This document shows positions 50,713-60,307 of a DNA stretch of 64,000 nt, in pieces. The first letter of the stretch is position 1. Each line of letters begins with the position of its first letter. The stretch lies in NCBI GenBank assembly GCA_963731285.1, contig CAVSUR010000009.1:1-64000 (forward strand), written 5' to 3'. The notes under the pieces were generated by a model. That model was not told the origin of the DNA. It saw only the letters and a program-made list of their open reading frames with translations, and did no database searches. The position numbers and the translations under genes were made by a program. This DNA comes from CAVSUR01 sp963731285. Lineage in GTDB: Bacteria > Actinomycetota > Actinomycetes > Streptosporangiales > Streptosporangiaceae.

Positions 50713-52818
50713 TCAGCCGGGCGCGTCCTCGCGCAGCAGCACCACTACTGACCGCGGGGCCACCGGCAGGGACTTGCCGCTGTCGAATGACTTCCCCTCC
50801 CGCTTCGGGCTCGCCGTGTCCACGACCAGATTCCACGACTCTCCCCACTGCTCAGGCAGCGTCCAGTCCAGGGCCTCGTAATGGCCGTTGAACAGCAGCA
50901 GGAAGGAATCGTCGGTGACCCGCTGGCCGCGCCGGTCCCTGTCGGTGATCGCCTCGCCGTTGAGGAACGCGCCGACCGAGCCGGTGCCGGAATTCCAGTC
51001 CTCATCGCTCATCTCACCGCCGTCGGGGCGGCACCAGGCGATGTCGACCGAGCCGCGGATGGGCAGGCCCTGGAACCAGCGCCGCCGCCGCAGCACGGGA
51101 TGCTCGCGGCGCAGCGCGATCATCCGCCGGGTGAACTCCAGCAGCGCCCCGTCCACCTGGTCCCAGTCGTGCCAGGAGGTCTCGTTGTCCTGGCAGTAGG
51201 CATTGTTGTTACCGCCCTGAGTGCGGCCGGACTCGTCCCCGGACAGCAGCATCGTGACGCCCTGGGACAGCATCAGGGTGGCGAGGAAGTTGCGCTGCTG
51301 CCGGTGCCGCAGCGCCAGCACGTCCCTCTTCTTAGTCTCCCCCTCGGCGCCGCAGTTCCAGGACCGGTTGTGGCTCTCGCCATCGGCGTTGCCCTCGCCG
51401 TTGGCCTCGTTGTGCTTGTCGTTGTAGGAGACCAGGTCGCGCAGCGTGAAGCCGTCATGCGCGGTAACGAAGTTGACGCTGGCCCCGGGGCGCCTGGCGT
51501 CGGCCTGGTAGAGGTCGGAGCTGCCGGTCAGCCGGGACGCGAACTCGCCGAGCGTGGCCGGCTCGCCGCGCCAGAAGTCCCGCACGGTATCGCGGTAGCG
51601 GCCGTTCCACTCCGACCACAGCGCCGGGAAGTTGCCGACCTGATAGCCGCCCTCGCCGATGTCCCACGGCTCGGCGATGAGCTTGACCTGGGAGACCACC
51701 GGGTCCTGCTGGATCAGGTCGAAGAACGCCGACAGCCGGTCGACCTCGTGGAACTGCCGGGCCAGGCTGGCGGCCAGGTCGAACCGGAACCCGTCGACGT
51801 GCATCTCGGTGACCCAGTAGCGCAGCGAGTCCATGATCAGCTGCAGGGTGTGCGGGTGCCGCACGTTCAGGCTGTTCCCGGTTCCGGTGGTGTCGTAGTA
51901 GAACCGCCGGTCGTCGGGCACCAGCCGGTAGTAGGCGGCGTTGTCGATGCCCTTCAGCGACAGCACCGGGCCCAGGTGATTGCCCTCCGCAGTGTGGTTG
52001 TAGACGACGTCGAGTATCACCTCGATGCCCGCCTCGTGCAGCGCCCGGACCATGGCCTTGAACTCCGCGACTTGCTCGCCGCGCTGGCCGGTCGAGGCGT
52101 AGTCGTTGTGCGGGGCCAGGAACCCGATCGAGTTGTAGCCCCAGTAGTTGCGCAGCCCGCGCTCCACCAGGTGCGCGTCGTGCACGAACTGGTGCACCGG
52201 CAGCAGCTCGGCCGCGGTGACGCCGAGGCCGGTGAGGTACTCGATGGCCGCCGGGTGGGCCAGCCCGGCGTAGGTGCCGCGCTGCGCCTCGGGGATATCG
52301 GGATGCCGGGCGGTGAATCCCTTGACGTGCACCTCGTAGATCACCGACTCGTTGAGCTGGATGTCCGGCGGCCGGTCGTTGCCCCAGTCGAAGAACGGGT
52401 TGTGCACCACCGACCTGGGCACGTGCGGGGCGCTGTCGGCGTCGTTGCGGGAGTTCTCCTCCCCGAAGTCGTAGGGGAAGCAGGCCGGCGCCCAGTCGAC
52501 GCTGCCCTCGATGGCCTTGGCGTACGGGTCGAGCAGCAGCTTGGCCGGGTTGCAGCGCTGGCCCTGCTCTGGCGCCCAGGGCCCGTGCACCCGGTAGCCG
52601 TACCGCTGGCCCGGCATCACCACCGGCAGGTAGGCGTGCCAGCAGGAGGCGTCGACTTCCTCCAGCGCCAGCCGCTCCTCGGTGCCGTCGTCGTCGAACA
52701 GGCACAGCTCGACTTTCTCGGCGACGTCGGAGAACAGGGAGAAGTTCGTGCCGCCGCCGTCGTAGGCGGCGCCCAGCGGGTAGGGGCGGCCCGGCCAGTT
52801 CTCGATGGCGTCGGTCAT
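50713..52818 (-). CDS. glgX: Glycogen debranching enzyme GlgX
   Basis: A 701-residue GH13_11 enzyme with a CBM48 N-terminal domain (PYPLGAAYDGGGTNFSLFSD), DVVYNHTAEG, the nucleophile in GFRFDLAASL, the acid/base in LIAEPWDIG, and VTAHDGFTLRDL. It removes alpha-1,6 branches from glycogen or limit maltodextrins, supplying linear chains to TreY/TreZ. ATG 52818 overlaps the treZ stop (ATGA). Intact. Confidence 0.92.
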   Translation of the reverse strand: MTDAIENWPGRPYPLGAAYDGGGTNFSLFSDVAEKVELCLFDDDGTEERLALEEVDASCWHAYLPVVMPGQRYGYRVHGPWAPEQGQRCNPAKLLLDPYAKAIEGSVDWAPACFPYDFGEENSRNDADSAPHVPRSVVHNPFFDWGNDRPPDIQLNESVIYEVHVKGFTARHPDIPEAQRGTYAGLAHPAAIEYLTGLGVTAAELLPVHQFVHDAHLVERGLRNYWGYNSIGFLAPHNDYASTGQRGEQVAEFKAMVRALHEAGIEVILDVVYNHTAEGNHLGPVLSLKGIDNAAYYRLVPDDRRFYYDTTGTGNSLNVRHPHTLQLIMDSLRYWVTEMHVDGFRFDLAASLARQFHEVDRLSAFFDLIQQDPVVSQVKLIAEPWDIGEGGYQVGNFPALWSEWNGRYRDTVRDFWRGEPATLGEFASRLTGSSDLYQADARRPGASVNFVTAHDGFTLRDLVSYNDKHNEANGEGNADGESHNRSWNCGAEGETKKRDVLALRHRQQRNFLATLMLSQGVTMLLSGDESGRTQGGNNNAYCQDNETSWHDWDQVDGALLEFTRRMIALRREHPVLRRRRWFQGLPIRGSVDIAWCRPDGGEMSDEDWNSGTGSVGAFLNGEAITDRDRRGQRVTDDSFLLLFNGHYEALDWTLPEQWGESWNLVVDTASPKREGKSFDSGKSLPVAPRSVVVLLREDAPG

Positions 52819-54622
52819 TTGCGGCGGCATCCTCTCGTCACACGGATCACCGCCCCGGACCGGGCGGATCCGGCTGGCGCGTCCGCGCCGGGTTCGGTCA
52901 GGATCACGACGGTATCGGGCGGTAGCCGCACGCCGTCCGGCGTCCGGGCGATGCCCGGGTCGGACGCGGCGGTCAGCACGGCCGACGGGCGGACCGGAAA
53001 GGTCCAGGGACCCGCACCGAGGTTACAGGCCACGGTCACCGGCCCGCGGCGCAGCACCAGCCAGCCCGCGGCCGGGTCGAAGCCGGTCCTGGTGAGCGCC
53101 AGCCGCGGGTCGGTCAGGACGGCGGCCTCGCGCCGCAGCGCGAGCAGGCGGCGGTACCAGGCGAGCAGGTCGGCATGCGTCCTTCTCGGCCGGCTCGTCC
53201 CAGTTCAGCCGGGAGCGCTCGAAGGTGGCGGCGGCCTGCGGGTCGGGCACGTCCGCCGGGTCCCAGCCGAACGCGGCGAACTCCTGCCGCCGCCCCATGC
53301 TGACCGCCTGGCCGAGCCCGGTGTCGGCGTAGTCGGTGAAGTACTGGAACGGGGTGCCCGCGCCCCATTCCTCGCCCTGGAACAGCAGCGGCACGAACGG
53401 CGAGGTGAGCAGCAGCGCCGCGGCGATCTTGCAGCCGGCCATGGCTCATCAGCGCGCCAGACCGCTCGCCGGCGGCGCGGTTGCCGACCTGGTCGTGATT
53501 CTGGGTAGCGACGACGAACTGGCGGCCGGACAGCCCGGCCGGCGGCCGGCCGTGCACCCGGCGCCGGTGCGGCGAGTAGACGCCGTCGTACACCCAGGCC
53601 TGGCGCAGTGCCTTGGCCAGCAGCCCCAGCGAGCCGAAGTCGGAGTAGTAGCCGTCGCGCTCGCCGGTGAGCACGGCGTGCAGCGCGTGGTGCCACTCGT
53701 CGGCCCAGGCGGCGTCCAGGCCGTAGCCGCCCGCATCCTGGCCGCGGACGAGACGGGGGTCGTTGCGGTCGCTCTCGGCGATCAGGAACAGCGGCTTGCG
53801 CAGCCGGGCGGCCAGGGCGCCGGTCTCGGTCGCGAGCTGCTCCAGGATGTGCACGGCCGAGTCGTCGGCGATGGCGTGCACGGCGTCCAGCCGCAGCCCG
53901 TCGGCGTGATAGTCGCGCAGCCACGACAGCGCGTTGTCGACGATGAACCGGCGGACCTCGTCGCTGTCCGGGCCGTCGAGGTTCACCCCGTCGCCCCAGT
54001 TGGTCTGATGCCGGGCGGAGAAGTAAGGGCCGAACTCCGCCAGGTAGTTCCCGGCCGGGCCGAGATGGTTGTAGACAACGTCGATCACCACGCCGAGCCC
54101 GCGGGCGTGGGCCGCATCGACCAGGCGCTTGAGCCCCTCCGGGCCGCCGTAGGCGTGATGCGGCGCGAACAGGCCCGACGCCGTCGTAGCCCCAGCCGCG
54201 GGTCGCCGGAGAACTCCGCGACCGGCATCAGCTCGATCGCGTCCACGCCGAGGCCGGCCAGGTGGTCCAGGTGCCCGGCGGCCCCGTCGAAGGTGCCCGG
54301 CCGCGCTGAACGTGCCGATGTGGCACTCGTACAGCACCGCGCCCGGCAGCGCCAGCCCGCGCCAGCCGGCGTCGGTCCAGGCGAAGGCGCCGTGGTCGAT
54401 CACCCGGGACAGGCCCTCAATGCCGCCGGGCTGGGAGGCCGACCGGGGATCGGGCCGGGCCGGGCCGCCGTCCAGGCTGAACCCGTACTCCGACCCGGGA
54501 CCTGCCTGCCGGGCCCTGGCGGCCCACCAGCCGCCGCCGCGGCGGCGCATCGGCAGCCGCTGGCTGCCGGTCACCAGCTCGACCCGCTCCGGCCGCGGTG
54601 CCCAGACCGCGAAGTCATGCAT
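52815..54622 (-). pseudogene. treZ: Malto-oligosyltrehalose trehalohydrolase TreZ, several frameshifts
   Basis: Releases trehalose from maltooligosyl-trehalose. Clear GH13_10 motifs: MHDFAVWAPRPERVEL, VLYECHIGTFS, DVVYNHLGPAGNY, nucleophile in GLRLDAVHAI, acid/base in LIAESDRND, ATQNHDQVGNRA. The frame is broken near 54300 and recovers near 54180. It breaks again near 53450 (real text LTSPFVPLLFQGEEWGAGTP in another frame), near 53190, and ends as VACNLGAGPWTFPVRP to 52815. At least four single-base shifts occur in a gene that is otherwise fully conserved, which suggests sequencing indels more than decay. Confidence 0.88.
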
Positions 54623-57324
54623 CAGCCTGCCCTGCCCAGCACGGCGACCGGGAACCGGCCCAGCAGGCGGCCACGGCGACCTGCCCGGTCAGCCCGGAGC
54701 TCCCGGCGCCCTGGCCGCCGGCGTCCCCCGACAGCGCGTCGGCCCACGTCCCGGGGGGCAGCGCGACGGTGGTGCCCGCCCAGTCGCCCGCCCAGGCGGG
54801 CGAGCAGCCGGGGCACCACGACCACCACGTCGGCCCGGTCGCCGCCGCCATCGGCGCGGGCGGCGGCGGTCGGGCGAAGGCGACCGCGTGCCCGGCCTTG
54901 GGCCCGGCGGCGGCCAGCGGCTGGTAGCCCGAGCCGGGGCCGAACGCCGCGGGGTACCGCCGCCGGCAGGCCAGCAGCTGCCGGATCAGCCAGATCTTCG
55001 GGCCGCCCGCATCGGCCCGGGCCAGCGCGGCCTCGGGTCCGGCCCCGCCCAGGCCGGCCAGCAGCTGCGCGGCGCGCGGCGTAGTCGACCGGGCGGCGGT
55101 TGTCGGGGTCGACCAGTGACAGGTCCCAGACCTCGCCGCCCTGATACAGGTCGGGGACGCCGGGACAGCTCAGCAGCAGCGCCGTCTGCGCCAGCGAGCT
55201 GGCCCGGCCGAGGTCCACCAGCTGGTGCGCGGCCAGGAACGACTCGACCCCGGCCACGAAGCCGGCGTCGGCCAGGATGGCGGTGACGAAGCCGGACAGC
55301 GCGTCGTCGTACTCGGCGAACGGCTCGGTCCAGGAGGTGTGCACCTTGGCCTCGCGGGACGCCTTGGCCATGAACGCCGCGGCCCGGTCCGCGCCGATCG
55401 GCCAGGCGCCGACCAGGGTCTGGTAGAGCAGGTACTCGGCGTTGGCGTCGGGCCAGCCGCCCCGCTTGTGCTGGTGGTTGTGCGCCGCCCAGGCTGCCGC
55501 CGCCTCCTCCCACGCCCGCGGCAGCTCGGCCAGCAGGGCGATGCGGGCGCGCACGTCGGCGCTGCGCTTGGTGTCATGGGTGGACAGGGTGAGCATCGCC
55601 TCCGGCCACTGCCGGGCCGCCGCGGCCATCTGCGCGTGGAAGTCCGCGACGTCCAGGCCGAACCGGTCCGGGTTGCCGCCGACCTCGTTCAGCGCGGCCA
55701 GCGGGTAGTACCGGTAGAACGCGGTGTCCTCCACCCCCTTGGCCATTACCGGCGCGCTCACCTGCGCGAAGCGCACGGCGAACTCAGCCTCCGCGGTGCC
55801 GGGGAAGTGCAGCACGAGCAGCTCGCCGATGAACTCGATCAGCTCGGCGTCCAGGTCGGGGCGGTACTCCCGGGCCGCCGCCGCCGCGGCGGTGATATGC
55901 GCCCGGTCCGCCGGGCTGACCGGCCGGCCGGGATAGGCGTAGCTGCGGTAAACGCCGAACGCGGCGATCACCTCGGCCAGGGTCTCGCGCAGCACGCGGC
56001 GGGTGTGGTCGCGCTGGCGGCGGTGCCGTTCGCAGACGTCGGCGAGCACGCTGGTCAGGCGCTCCAGCTCGGCGGCCAGCTCCTCCCGCATGATCTGCAG
56101 CTTCGCCGCCCGGGCGACGTCGGCGTAGTCCGCCGGGGCGCCGGTGAAGCGGGCGTAGCCGCCGCGCATCGCGTCCCCGCCCGCCGGATCGGTGAACAGC
56201 CGGCCGACCTGATTGAGGAAGTCGTAGCCGCTGGTCCCCGCCACCGGCCAGGCGGCCGGCAGCTCCTCGCCGGCGGCCAGGATCTTCTCCACCACCAGGT
56301 AGCTGCCGCCGGCCGCCTCCTGCAGCCGGATCAGGTAGCCCTCCGGGTCGGACAGCCCGTCCACATGGTCGATCCGCAGCCCGTCCAGCGTCCCGTCGGC
56401 GATCAGCCGCAGGATGAGGCGGTGCGTGTCGGCGAACACATCGCCGTCCTCGATCCGCAGCCCGGCCAGCGTCTCGATGTTGAAAAAGCGCCGGTAGGAG
56501 AGCTCCTCGGCGGCGGTGCCCCAGTAGGCCAGCCGGTAGTTCTGCCGCTCAAGCAGCTCGTCGAGCGCGCCGGCGTCGGCGTTGACCGCGCCGACCTCGG
56601 CGTCGATGGCCGCGGCCGCGGCCGGCTGCTCCCGGCACAGCTCACCGAGCCGCTCGTGAAGCTCCTCCTTGCCCCGGTGCCGCTCGGCGATCGCAGCCGG
56701 GTCGGTGAGGATCGCGTGCGGCAGCTCGCCGTGCGCGGCGGCCAGCTCCGCCAGCTCCGCCGACCCGGCCCGCCGCGCCGCGGCGGCCAGCAGCCCGTCC
56801 AGCGTGCGCGGGGACAGCGGCGCCTCATGGTCGTAGTAGCGCACGATGAATGAGCCGCCCAGCCGCGCGACCGCCAGCTCGCCCGCCTCCAGCACCCGCC
56901 CGTAGTGATCGCCGAGCACCGGCATCAGCACGGTCGCGGTCAGCTTGCGCTGCGGCGGGTCCCAGTCGATGTCGAAGTACCTGGCGTAGGGGCTGGACGG
57001 CCCGTTCTCCAGCACGTCCCACCACCAGGCGTTGGCCCGGCCGGCCAGGGCCATGTGATTGGGCACGATGTCGAGCACCTGCGCCAGCCCGGCCGCGGTC
57101 AGGCTCTTCGTCAGCCTGCCGTAGCCGTCGGTCCCGCCCAGCTCGGCGTTCAGCCGCGAGTGGTCAGTCACGTCGTACCCGTGGGTGCTGCCCGGCGCGG
57201 CCTGCAGGATCGGCGAGCAGTACAGGTGCGAGACCCCGAGATCAGCGAGATACCCGGCGATGGCGGCGGCGTCGTCGAAGGTGAAGCCGGCGTGCAGCTG
57301 GACCCGGTAGGTCGCGGCGCGCAT
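54622..57324 (-). CDS. treY: Malto-oligosyltrehalose synthase TreY, frameshifted near the 3' end
   Basis: Isomerises the reducing-end glucose of maltodextrin to a trehalose unit. GH13_26 motifs: TYRVQLHAGFTFDDAAAIAG, DIVPNHMA, nucleophile in GLRIDHVDGLSDP, acid/base in VVEKILAAGEELP, and LSTHDTKRSADVRARIALL. Down to about 55080 the frame is perfect; afterwards the family text continues in other frames (DWAGTTVALPPGTWADALSG) and the original frame returns for LLGRFPVAVLGRAG. ATG 57324 follows AGGGG. The stop overlaps treZ. First gene of treY-treZ-glgX. Confidence 0.88.
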   Translation of the reverse strand: MRAATYRVQLHAGFTFDDAAAIAGYLADLGVSHLYCSPILQAAPGSTHGYDVTDHSRLNAELGGTDGYGRLTKSLTAAGLAQVLDIVPNHMALAGRANAWWWDVLENGPSSPYARYFDIDWDPPQRKLTATVLMPVLGDHYGRVLEAGELAVARLGGSFIVRYYDHEAPLSPRTLDGLLAAAARRAGSAELAELAAAHGELPHAILTDPAAIAERHRGKEELHERLGELCREQPAAAAAIDAEVGAVNADAGALDELLERQNYRLAYWGTAAEELSYRRFFNIETLAGLRIEDGDVFADTHRLILRLIADGTLDGLRIDHVDGLSDPEGYLIRLQEAAGGSYLVVEKILAAGEELPAAWPVAGTSGYDFLNQVGRLFTDPAGGDAMRGGYARFTGAPADYADVARAAKLQIMREELAAELERLTSVLADVCERHRRQRDHTRRVLRETLAEVIAAFGVYRSYAYPGRPVSPADRAHITAAAAAAREYRPDLDAELIEFIGELLVLHFPGTAEAEFAVRFAQVSAPVMAKGVEDTAFYRYYPLAALNEVGGNPDRFGLDVADFHAQMAAAARQWPEAMLTLSTHDTKRSADVRARIALLAELPRAWEEAAAAWAAHNHQHKRGGWPDANAEYLLYQTLVGAWPIGADRAAAFMAKASREAKVHTSWTEPFAEYDDALSGFVTAILADAGFVAGVESFLAAHQLVDLGRASSLAQTALLLSCPGVPDLYQGGEVWDLSLVDPDNRRPVDYAARRAAAGRPGRGRTRGRAGPGRCGRPEDLADPAAAGLPAAVPRGVRPRLGLPAAGRRRAQGRARGRLRPTAAARADGGGDRADVVVVVPRLLARLGGRLGGHHRRAAPRDVGRRAVGGRRRPGRRELRADRAGRRGRLLGRFPVAVLGRAG

Positions 57325-57545
57325 CCGCTGCCCCTTTCCGCACCGCGCGGCGCCTTCACCGTGCCCTGCGCACTGGCCAGGCCGGCCGGGCCGCCGGCAG
57401 ATTCCTTCCAGCAAGTAGCAGGTTCATTCAACCAAGCAGCAAGAAACGCGGGCCGCGCGGTCAGCCCGATATGGTTCGCGGCGCGGCGGCTGACTGCGGG
57501 ATGCGGACGCTGGGAGCCGCGCCCCGGCTGGCTATGCGGTCCCGG

Positions 57546-57940
57546 TCAGCGGACCGCACCACTGGCCCGCCGGTCGTCGTGCAGGAACAGCCCGAGCAGC
57601 CAGCCGACGACTCCGACGATGATGGCCCCCAGAAGGCCGGCCAGAAGCCGGTGATGTGGAAAGGGAGCTTGAGCTTCCCGGCGACCCAGCTGGTCAGCCA
57701 GAACAGCAGCCCGTTCACGACCAGCCCGATCAGCCCCAGGGTGAGGACGTAGAACAGACAGCCGATGATCTTGACGATCGGCTTGAGCACCGTGTTGACC
57801 AGGCCGAAGATCAGCGCCACCACGATCAGGGTGACGACCTTCTCCGTGGTGCTGGCCGCCCGCAGCTCGATGCCCGGCACCAGTGCAGTCGCGACCGCGA
57901 CCGCCGCGGCGGTGATCAGGAATCGCAGCACAACCTTCAT
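57546..57940 (-). CDS. Phage holin superfamily IV-type membrane protein, one base missing
   Basis: Residues 1-107 form a four-helix DUF360-type protein (VLRFLITAAAVAVATALVPG, VVTLIVVALIFGLVNTVLKP, GLIGLVVNGLLFWLTSWVAG, HITGFWPAFWG). At a run of five G (about 57626) adding one G restores the family C terminus GAIIVGVVGWLLGLFLHDD and a stop at 57546; as read, the frame continues wrongly to 57461. Despite the family name, these are chromosomal membrane proteins of unknown function. Confidence 0.75.
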
Positions 57941-58062
57941 GCCGGCATTGTCACACAGGCGCGGCAGGCTGCGGCCCCGGCAGCCTCGTGCTCATTGCCT
58001 CCTGTATAGGCAGATGGCCGGCTGTCTGGGCCCGTGCTCCCCGAGCGGCAGGTAAAGCGGCC

Positions 58063-58098
58063 TTGACATCCGGCCAGAGTAAAGCTAGCTTTACTCCC
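58063..58098 (+). promoter_or_regulatory. Promoter with an 18-bp palindrome, apparently leaderless
   Basis: -35 TTGACA (58063-58068), 17-base spacer, -10 TAGCTT (58086-58091), overlapped by the perfect palindrome AGTAAAGCTAGCTTTACT (58078-58095). The GTG start is at 58099, so transcription would begin at or next to the start codon. Confidence 0.75.
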
Positions 58099-58305
58099 GT
58101 GAAGAACCGGGTCCGGGAATGCCGAACCGCGCGGGGCCTGTCGCAGGCTGAGCTGGCGGCGGTCCTCGGCGTGTCGCGGCAAACGGTGATCTCCATCGAG
58201 AGCGGCCGTTACGCGCCGTCCCTGCCGCTCGCGATAGCGATCGCACGGTTCTTCGGCATATCGGTCGAGAAGATGTTCGACCCCGGCGAGGAGGCAGGCA
58301 GATGA
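58099..58305 (+). CDS. Small XRE-family HTH regulator
   Basis: A 68-residue protein consisting of one Cro/C1-type HTH: LSQAELAAVLGVSRQTVISI and ESGRYAPSLPLAIAIARFFG. This subfamily (YgzD-like) commonly pairs with a DUF2975-type or other small membrane protein; here the downstream region is decayed. It most likely represses its own leaderless promoter through the palindrome that covers the -10 box. Confidence 0.85.
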   Translation: MKNRVRECRTARGLSQAELAAVLGVSRQTVISIESGRYAPSLPLAIAIARFFGISVEKMFDPGEEAGR

Positions 58306-58319
58306 CCCGGATCAAGCGC

Positions 58320-58740
58320 ACCGTCTGCGGACGCCAGCGGCGACAGTCCTGGCCGGGACGGGATCGCGTGTTCGTTCGGCATCAGGCAGAACTGGACCAG
58401 CGTGATCATCGCGGCGGTGGTGACGCTCTGCGTGGCGGGCGCCTTGTAATTCATCGGCGGCCAGGACACCGATCCCGGAGCCGTCCTCGGCCAGCGAGAC
58501 GACGAACGGCAGCAGCTCGCCAGCAGCGGAGGCCAGCGGACGCTGACGGCTCGATCCGGGCAGCGGCATGCCTGCCAGCAAGATCGCCGATAATCATCTT
58601 CTCAATTGCTTCCACTTGCTCGTCAGCGACCCAGTAGCCGCCCACCCGGTGCGGGCGGAACGCCTCGGCGGGCAGCCGGTAAGCGTAGCCCCGGGACGAA
58701 GAGGCCGCGGGCGCTGCCGAGCTTGGGCATGGCACTCAGT
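58320..58740 (-). pseudogene. Decayed gene fragments of unknown origin
   Basis: Several frames of the minus strand carry protein-like pieces: MNYKAPATQSVTTAAMITLV, GELLPFVVSLAEDGSGIGVL, and AYRLPAEAFRPHRVGGYWVA (the last resembles DUF6886-type proteins). They do not form one reading frame. Probably remnants of one or two genes that were once partners of the HTH gene. Confidence 0.4.
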
Positions 58741-58810
58741 CGCCCAAGACCGGGGAGCTATGGGGCTCACGAGTTCCAGCCCCTTCAGCTCAGCGCGGAA
58801 GAATCGGCCC

Positions 58811-59033
58811 ATGACTGCGATGCCGGCAATCTTCGTCCTGGTGCCGGTGGCGCTTACCTTGCTGCCTGGGCCTGACATGATGCTCGTCGTCCGCAACGGA
58901 ACATACGGCCGCGGTCCGGCTGTTGCGCTCCTAACCTGGCTGCGTAGGCCTGGTTTTGTGCGTGGCCTTGAACGGACCAACCGGTGCCTGCATGGTGGGT
59001 CTCGGCATCCGCACGGCGATCGAGCGGGCCTGA
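58811..59033 (+). pseudogene. LysE/RhtB exporter, mostly deleted
   Basis: MTAMPAIFVLVPVALTLLPG followed by PDMMLVVRNGTYGRGPAVAL is the N terminus of a LysE-type amino-acid exporter. Then, in another frame, MVGLGIRTAIERA is its C-terminal end. About 140 residues between are missing. 59034-59282 has no supported gene. Confidence 0.65.
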
Positions 59034-59282
59034 TCCTCACCTGACTCTGGTCAAGCGATTATCCGGCGGTGTCACCCCTGACAGCTCGCGCCGAAGTCTC
59101 ATTCTGGGCTCATTCGGCAACGTTCCAGGGGTGTCCCGCCGAACCCCACCGTGGGACATGCCGCACTGGTCGGATGCCCAGGTGATCAGCGGCGAACACG
59201 GCCGCGCAGACTTGGAAAGCGTGGGCCTGCCCGTCGTCGGTCGATGCGCTCCAGCAGTCGCGTCGGCTAGCCAGGCGGCTGA

Positions 59283-59299
59283 GTGACCAACTGCGTGAC
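59283..59299. promoter_or_regulatory. Arm-type integrase site candidate, copy 3
   Basis: GTGACCAACTGCGTGAC, like the motifs at 13906 and 22071, but no tRNA fragment was seen within the next few hundred bases. Confidence 0.4.
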
Positions 59300-59360
59300 A
59301 ACCACGACGACGGCGGGCATACAACTGCGGACGCCCACGGACTGCGAGACAGGAGACGTG

Positions 59361-59972
59361 ATGACTTCTCGCCATTGGACGTCAAGCGGCGCCCGGGCCC
59401 TGAAACGGGCGCTTGACGTAGCCTGGTTCGTGCTCCTGGTCGGCTCGGTTCTCGCCGTAGGGTTCATCATCACGGCGATCGCTCGCGGCGCGCACCCCTA
59501 CGTGGACTTCCCGGTAGCGTTCACCGTTCACGGCACCTACGCGGTGGCCGGAGCAAGCAGCCGTGCGTCCATCGTGCAGGCAGGGGGACAGCTGACGGTC
59601 CGGCCGCCCGCGGAGCTGGTGGTGGTGGGCGTGATCTTCGTCATCGCAGGCCTGGCCTTTGTTCTCTTCGTCTTGCACCAGCTGCGCACTTTGATGGGCG
59701 ACGCGCTGGCCGGATCCCCGTTCGGGACAAGGAGCGCACGCCGTGTCCGGCTGATCGGTATTGCCATCATCGTAGTCGAGGTGATCCGGGCCGTCGTGGT
59801 GCTCACTGGGTCCCTGTGGGCGCAGAACCATGTAAGTGGCCCCGGGCTGAGCTTCAGGGATGCGTTCCCGATCAACGTCGAGGTCGTGGGCCTGGGGATC
59901 ATGGTGGTACTCCTGGCGGAGGTGTTCCGACACGGGGCGGCTCTCCAGGCCGACCACGACCTCACCATCTGA
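59361..59972 (+). CDS. DUF2975 membrane protein
   Basis: A 203-residue protein with four helices (ALDVAWFVLLVGSVLAVGFI, LVVVGVIFVIAGLAFVLFVL, IGIAIIVVEVIRAVVVLTG, VVGLGIMVVLLAEVFRHGA) and the DUF2975 pattern SPFGTRSARRVRLIGI. ATG 59361 follows AGGAG. It is followed 10 bases later by a small HTH gene, the standard DUF2975/HTH pair seen in many Gram-positives. Confidence 0.85.
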   Translation: MTSRHWTSSGARALKRALDVAWFVLLVGSVLAVGFIITAIARGAHPYVDFPVAFTVHGTYAVAGASSRASIVQAGGQLTVRPPAELVVVGVIFVIAGLAFVLFVLHQLRTLMGDALAGSPFGTRSARRVRLIGIAIIVVEVIRAVVVLTGSLWAQNHVSGPGLSFRDAFPINVEVVGLGIMVVLLAEVFRHGAALQADHDLTI

Positions 59973-59982
59973 AGGAGAACCC

Positions 59983-60243
59983 ATGCCGATCACCGTCCAC
60001 CTCGACCACCTTCTCGACGAATCGGGAATGACGCTTACCGACCTCGCGCAACGGGTGGACATCACGCTGGCCAACCTGTCGATCCTCAAGACCAACAAGG
60101 CGCGGGCCATCAGGTTCTCGACTCTGGAGGCGATCTGCCGCGAGCTCGGCTGCCAGCCCGGGGATCTGCTCAGCTGGGACCCGCCGCGATCCGCCAAGCG
60201 CCAGCCCCCCCGCGTCTCTCGAGCCCGCCGGCTCAGCGCCTGA
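59983..60243 (+). CDS. Cro/C1-type HTH regulator (YozG-like), partner of DUF2975
   Basis: An 86-residue protein: MTLTDLAQRVDITLANLSIL, then STLEAICRELGCQPGDLLSW. It belongs to the HTH_26 family that always follows DUF2975 genes. GGAG precedes ATG 59983. It probably regulates the pair. A decayed duplicate lies immediately downstream. Confidence 0.85.
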   Translation: MPITVHLDHLLDESGMTLTDLAQRVDITLANLSILKTNKARAIRFSTLEAICRELGCQPGDLLSWDPPRSAKRQPPRVSRARRLSA

Positions 60244-60307
60244 AAACCAGCCGCTCAGGCTGACCTCCCGGCCCACCAGCCTCCTGAATTGTGCTCGATG
60301 GGAGCGG

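Noticed and set aside
50881..53508. 875-codon open frame antisense to glgX and treZ
   Set aside because: It has no conserved motifs. It is a GC-bias shadow of real genes on the other strand.
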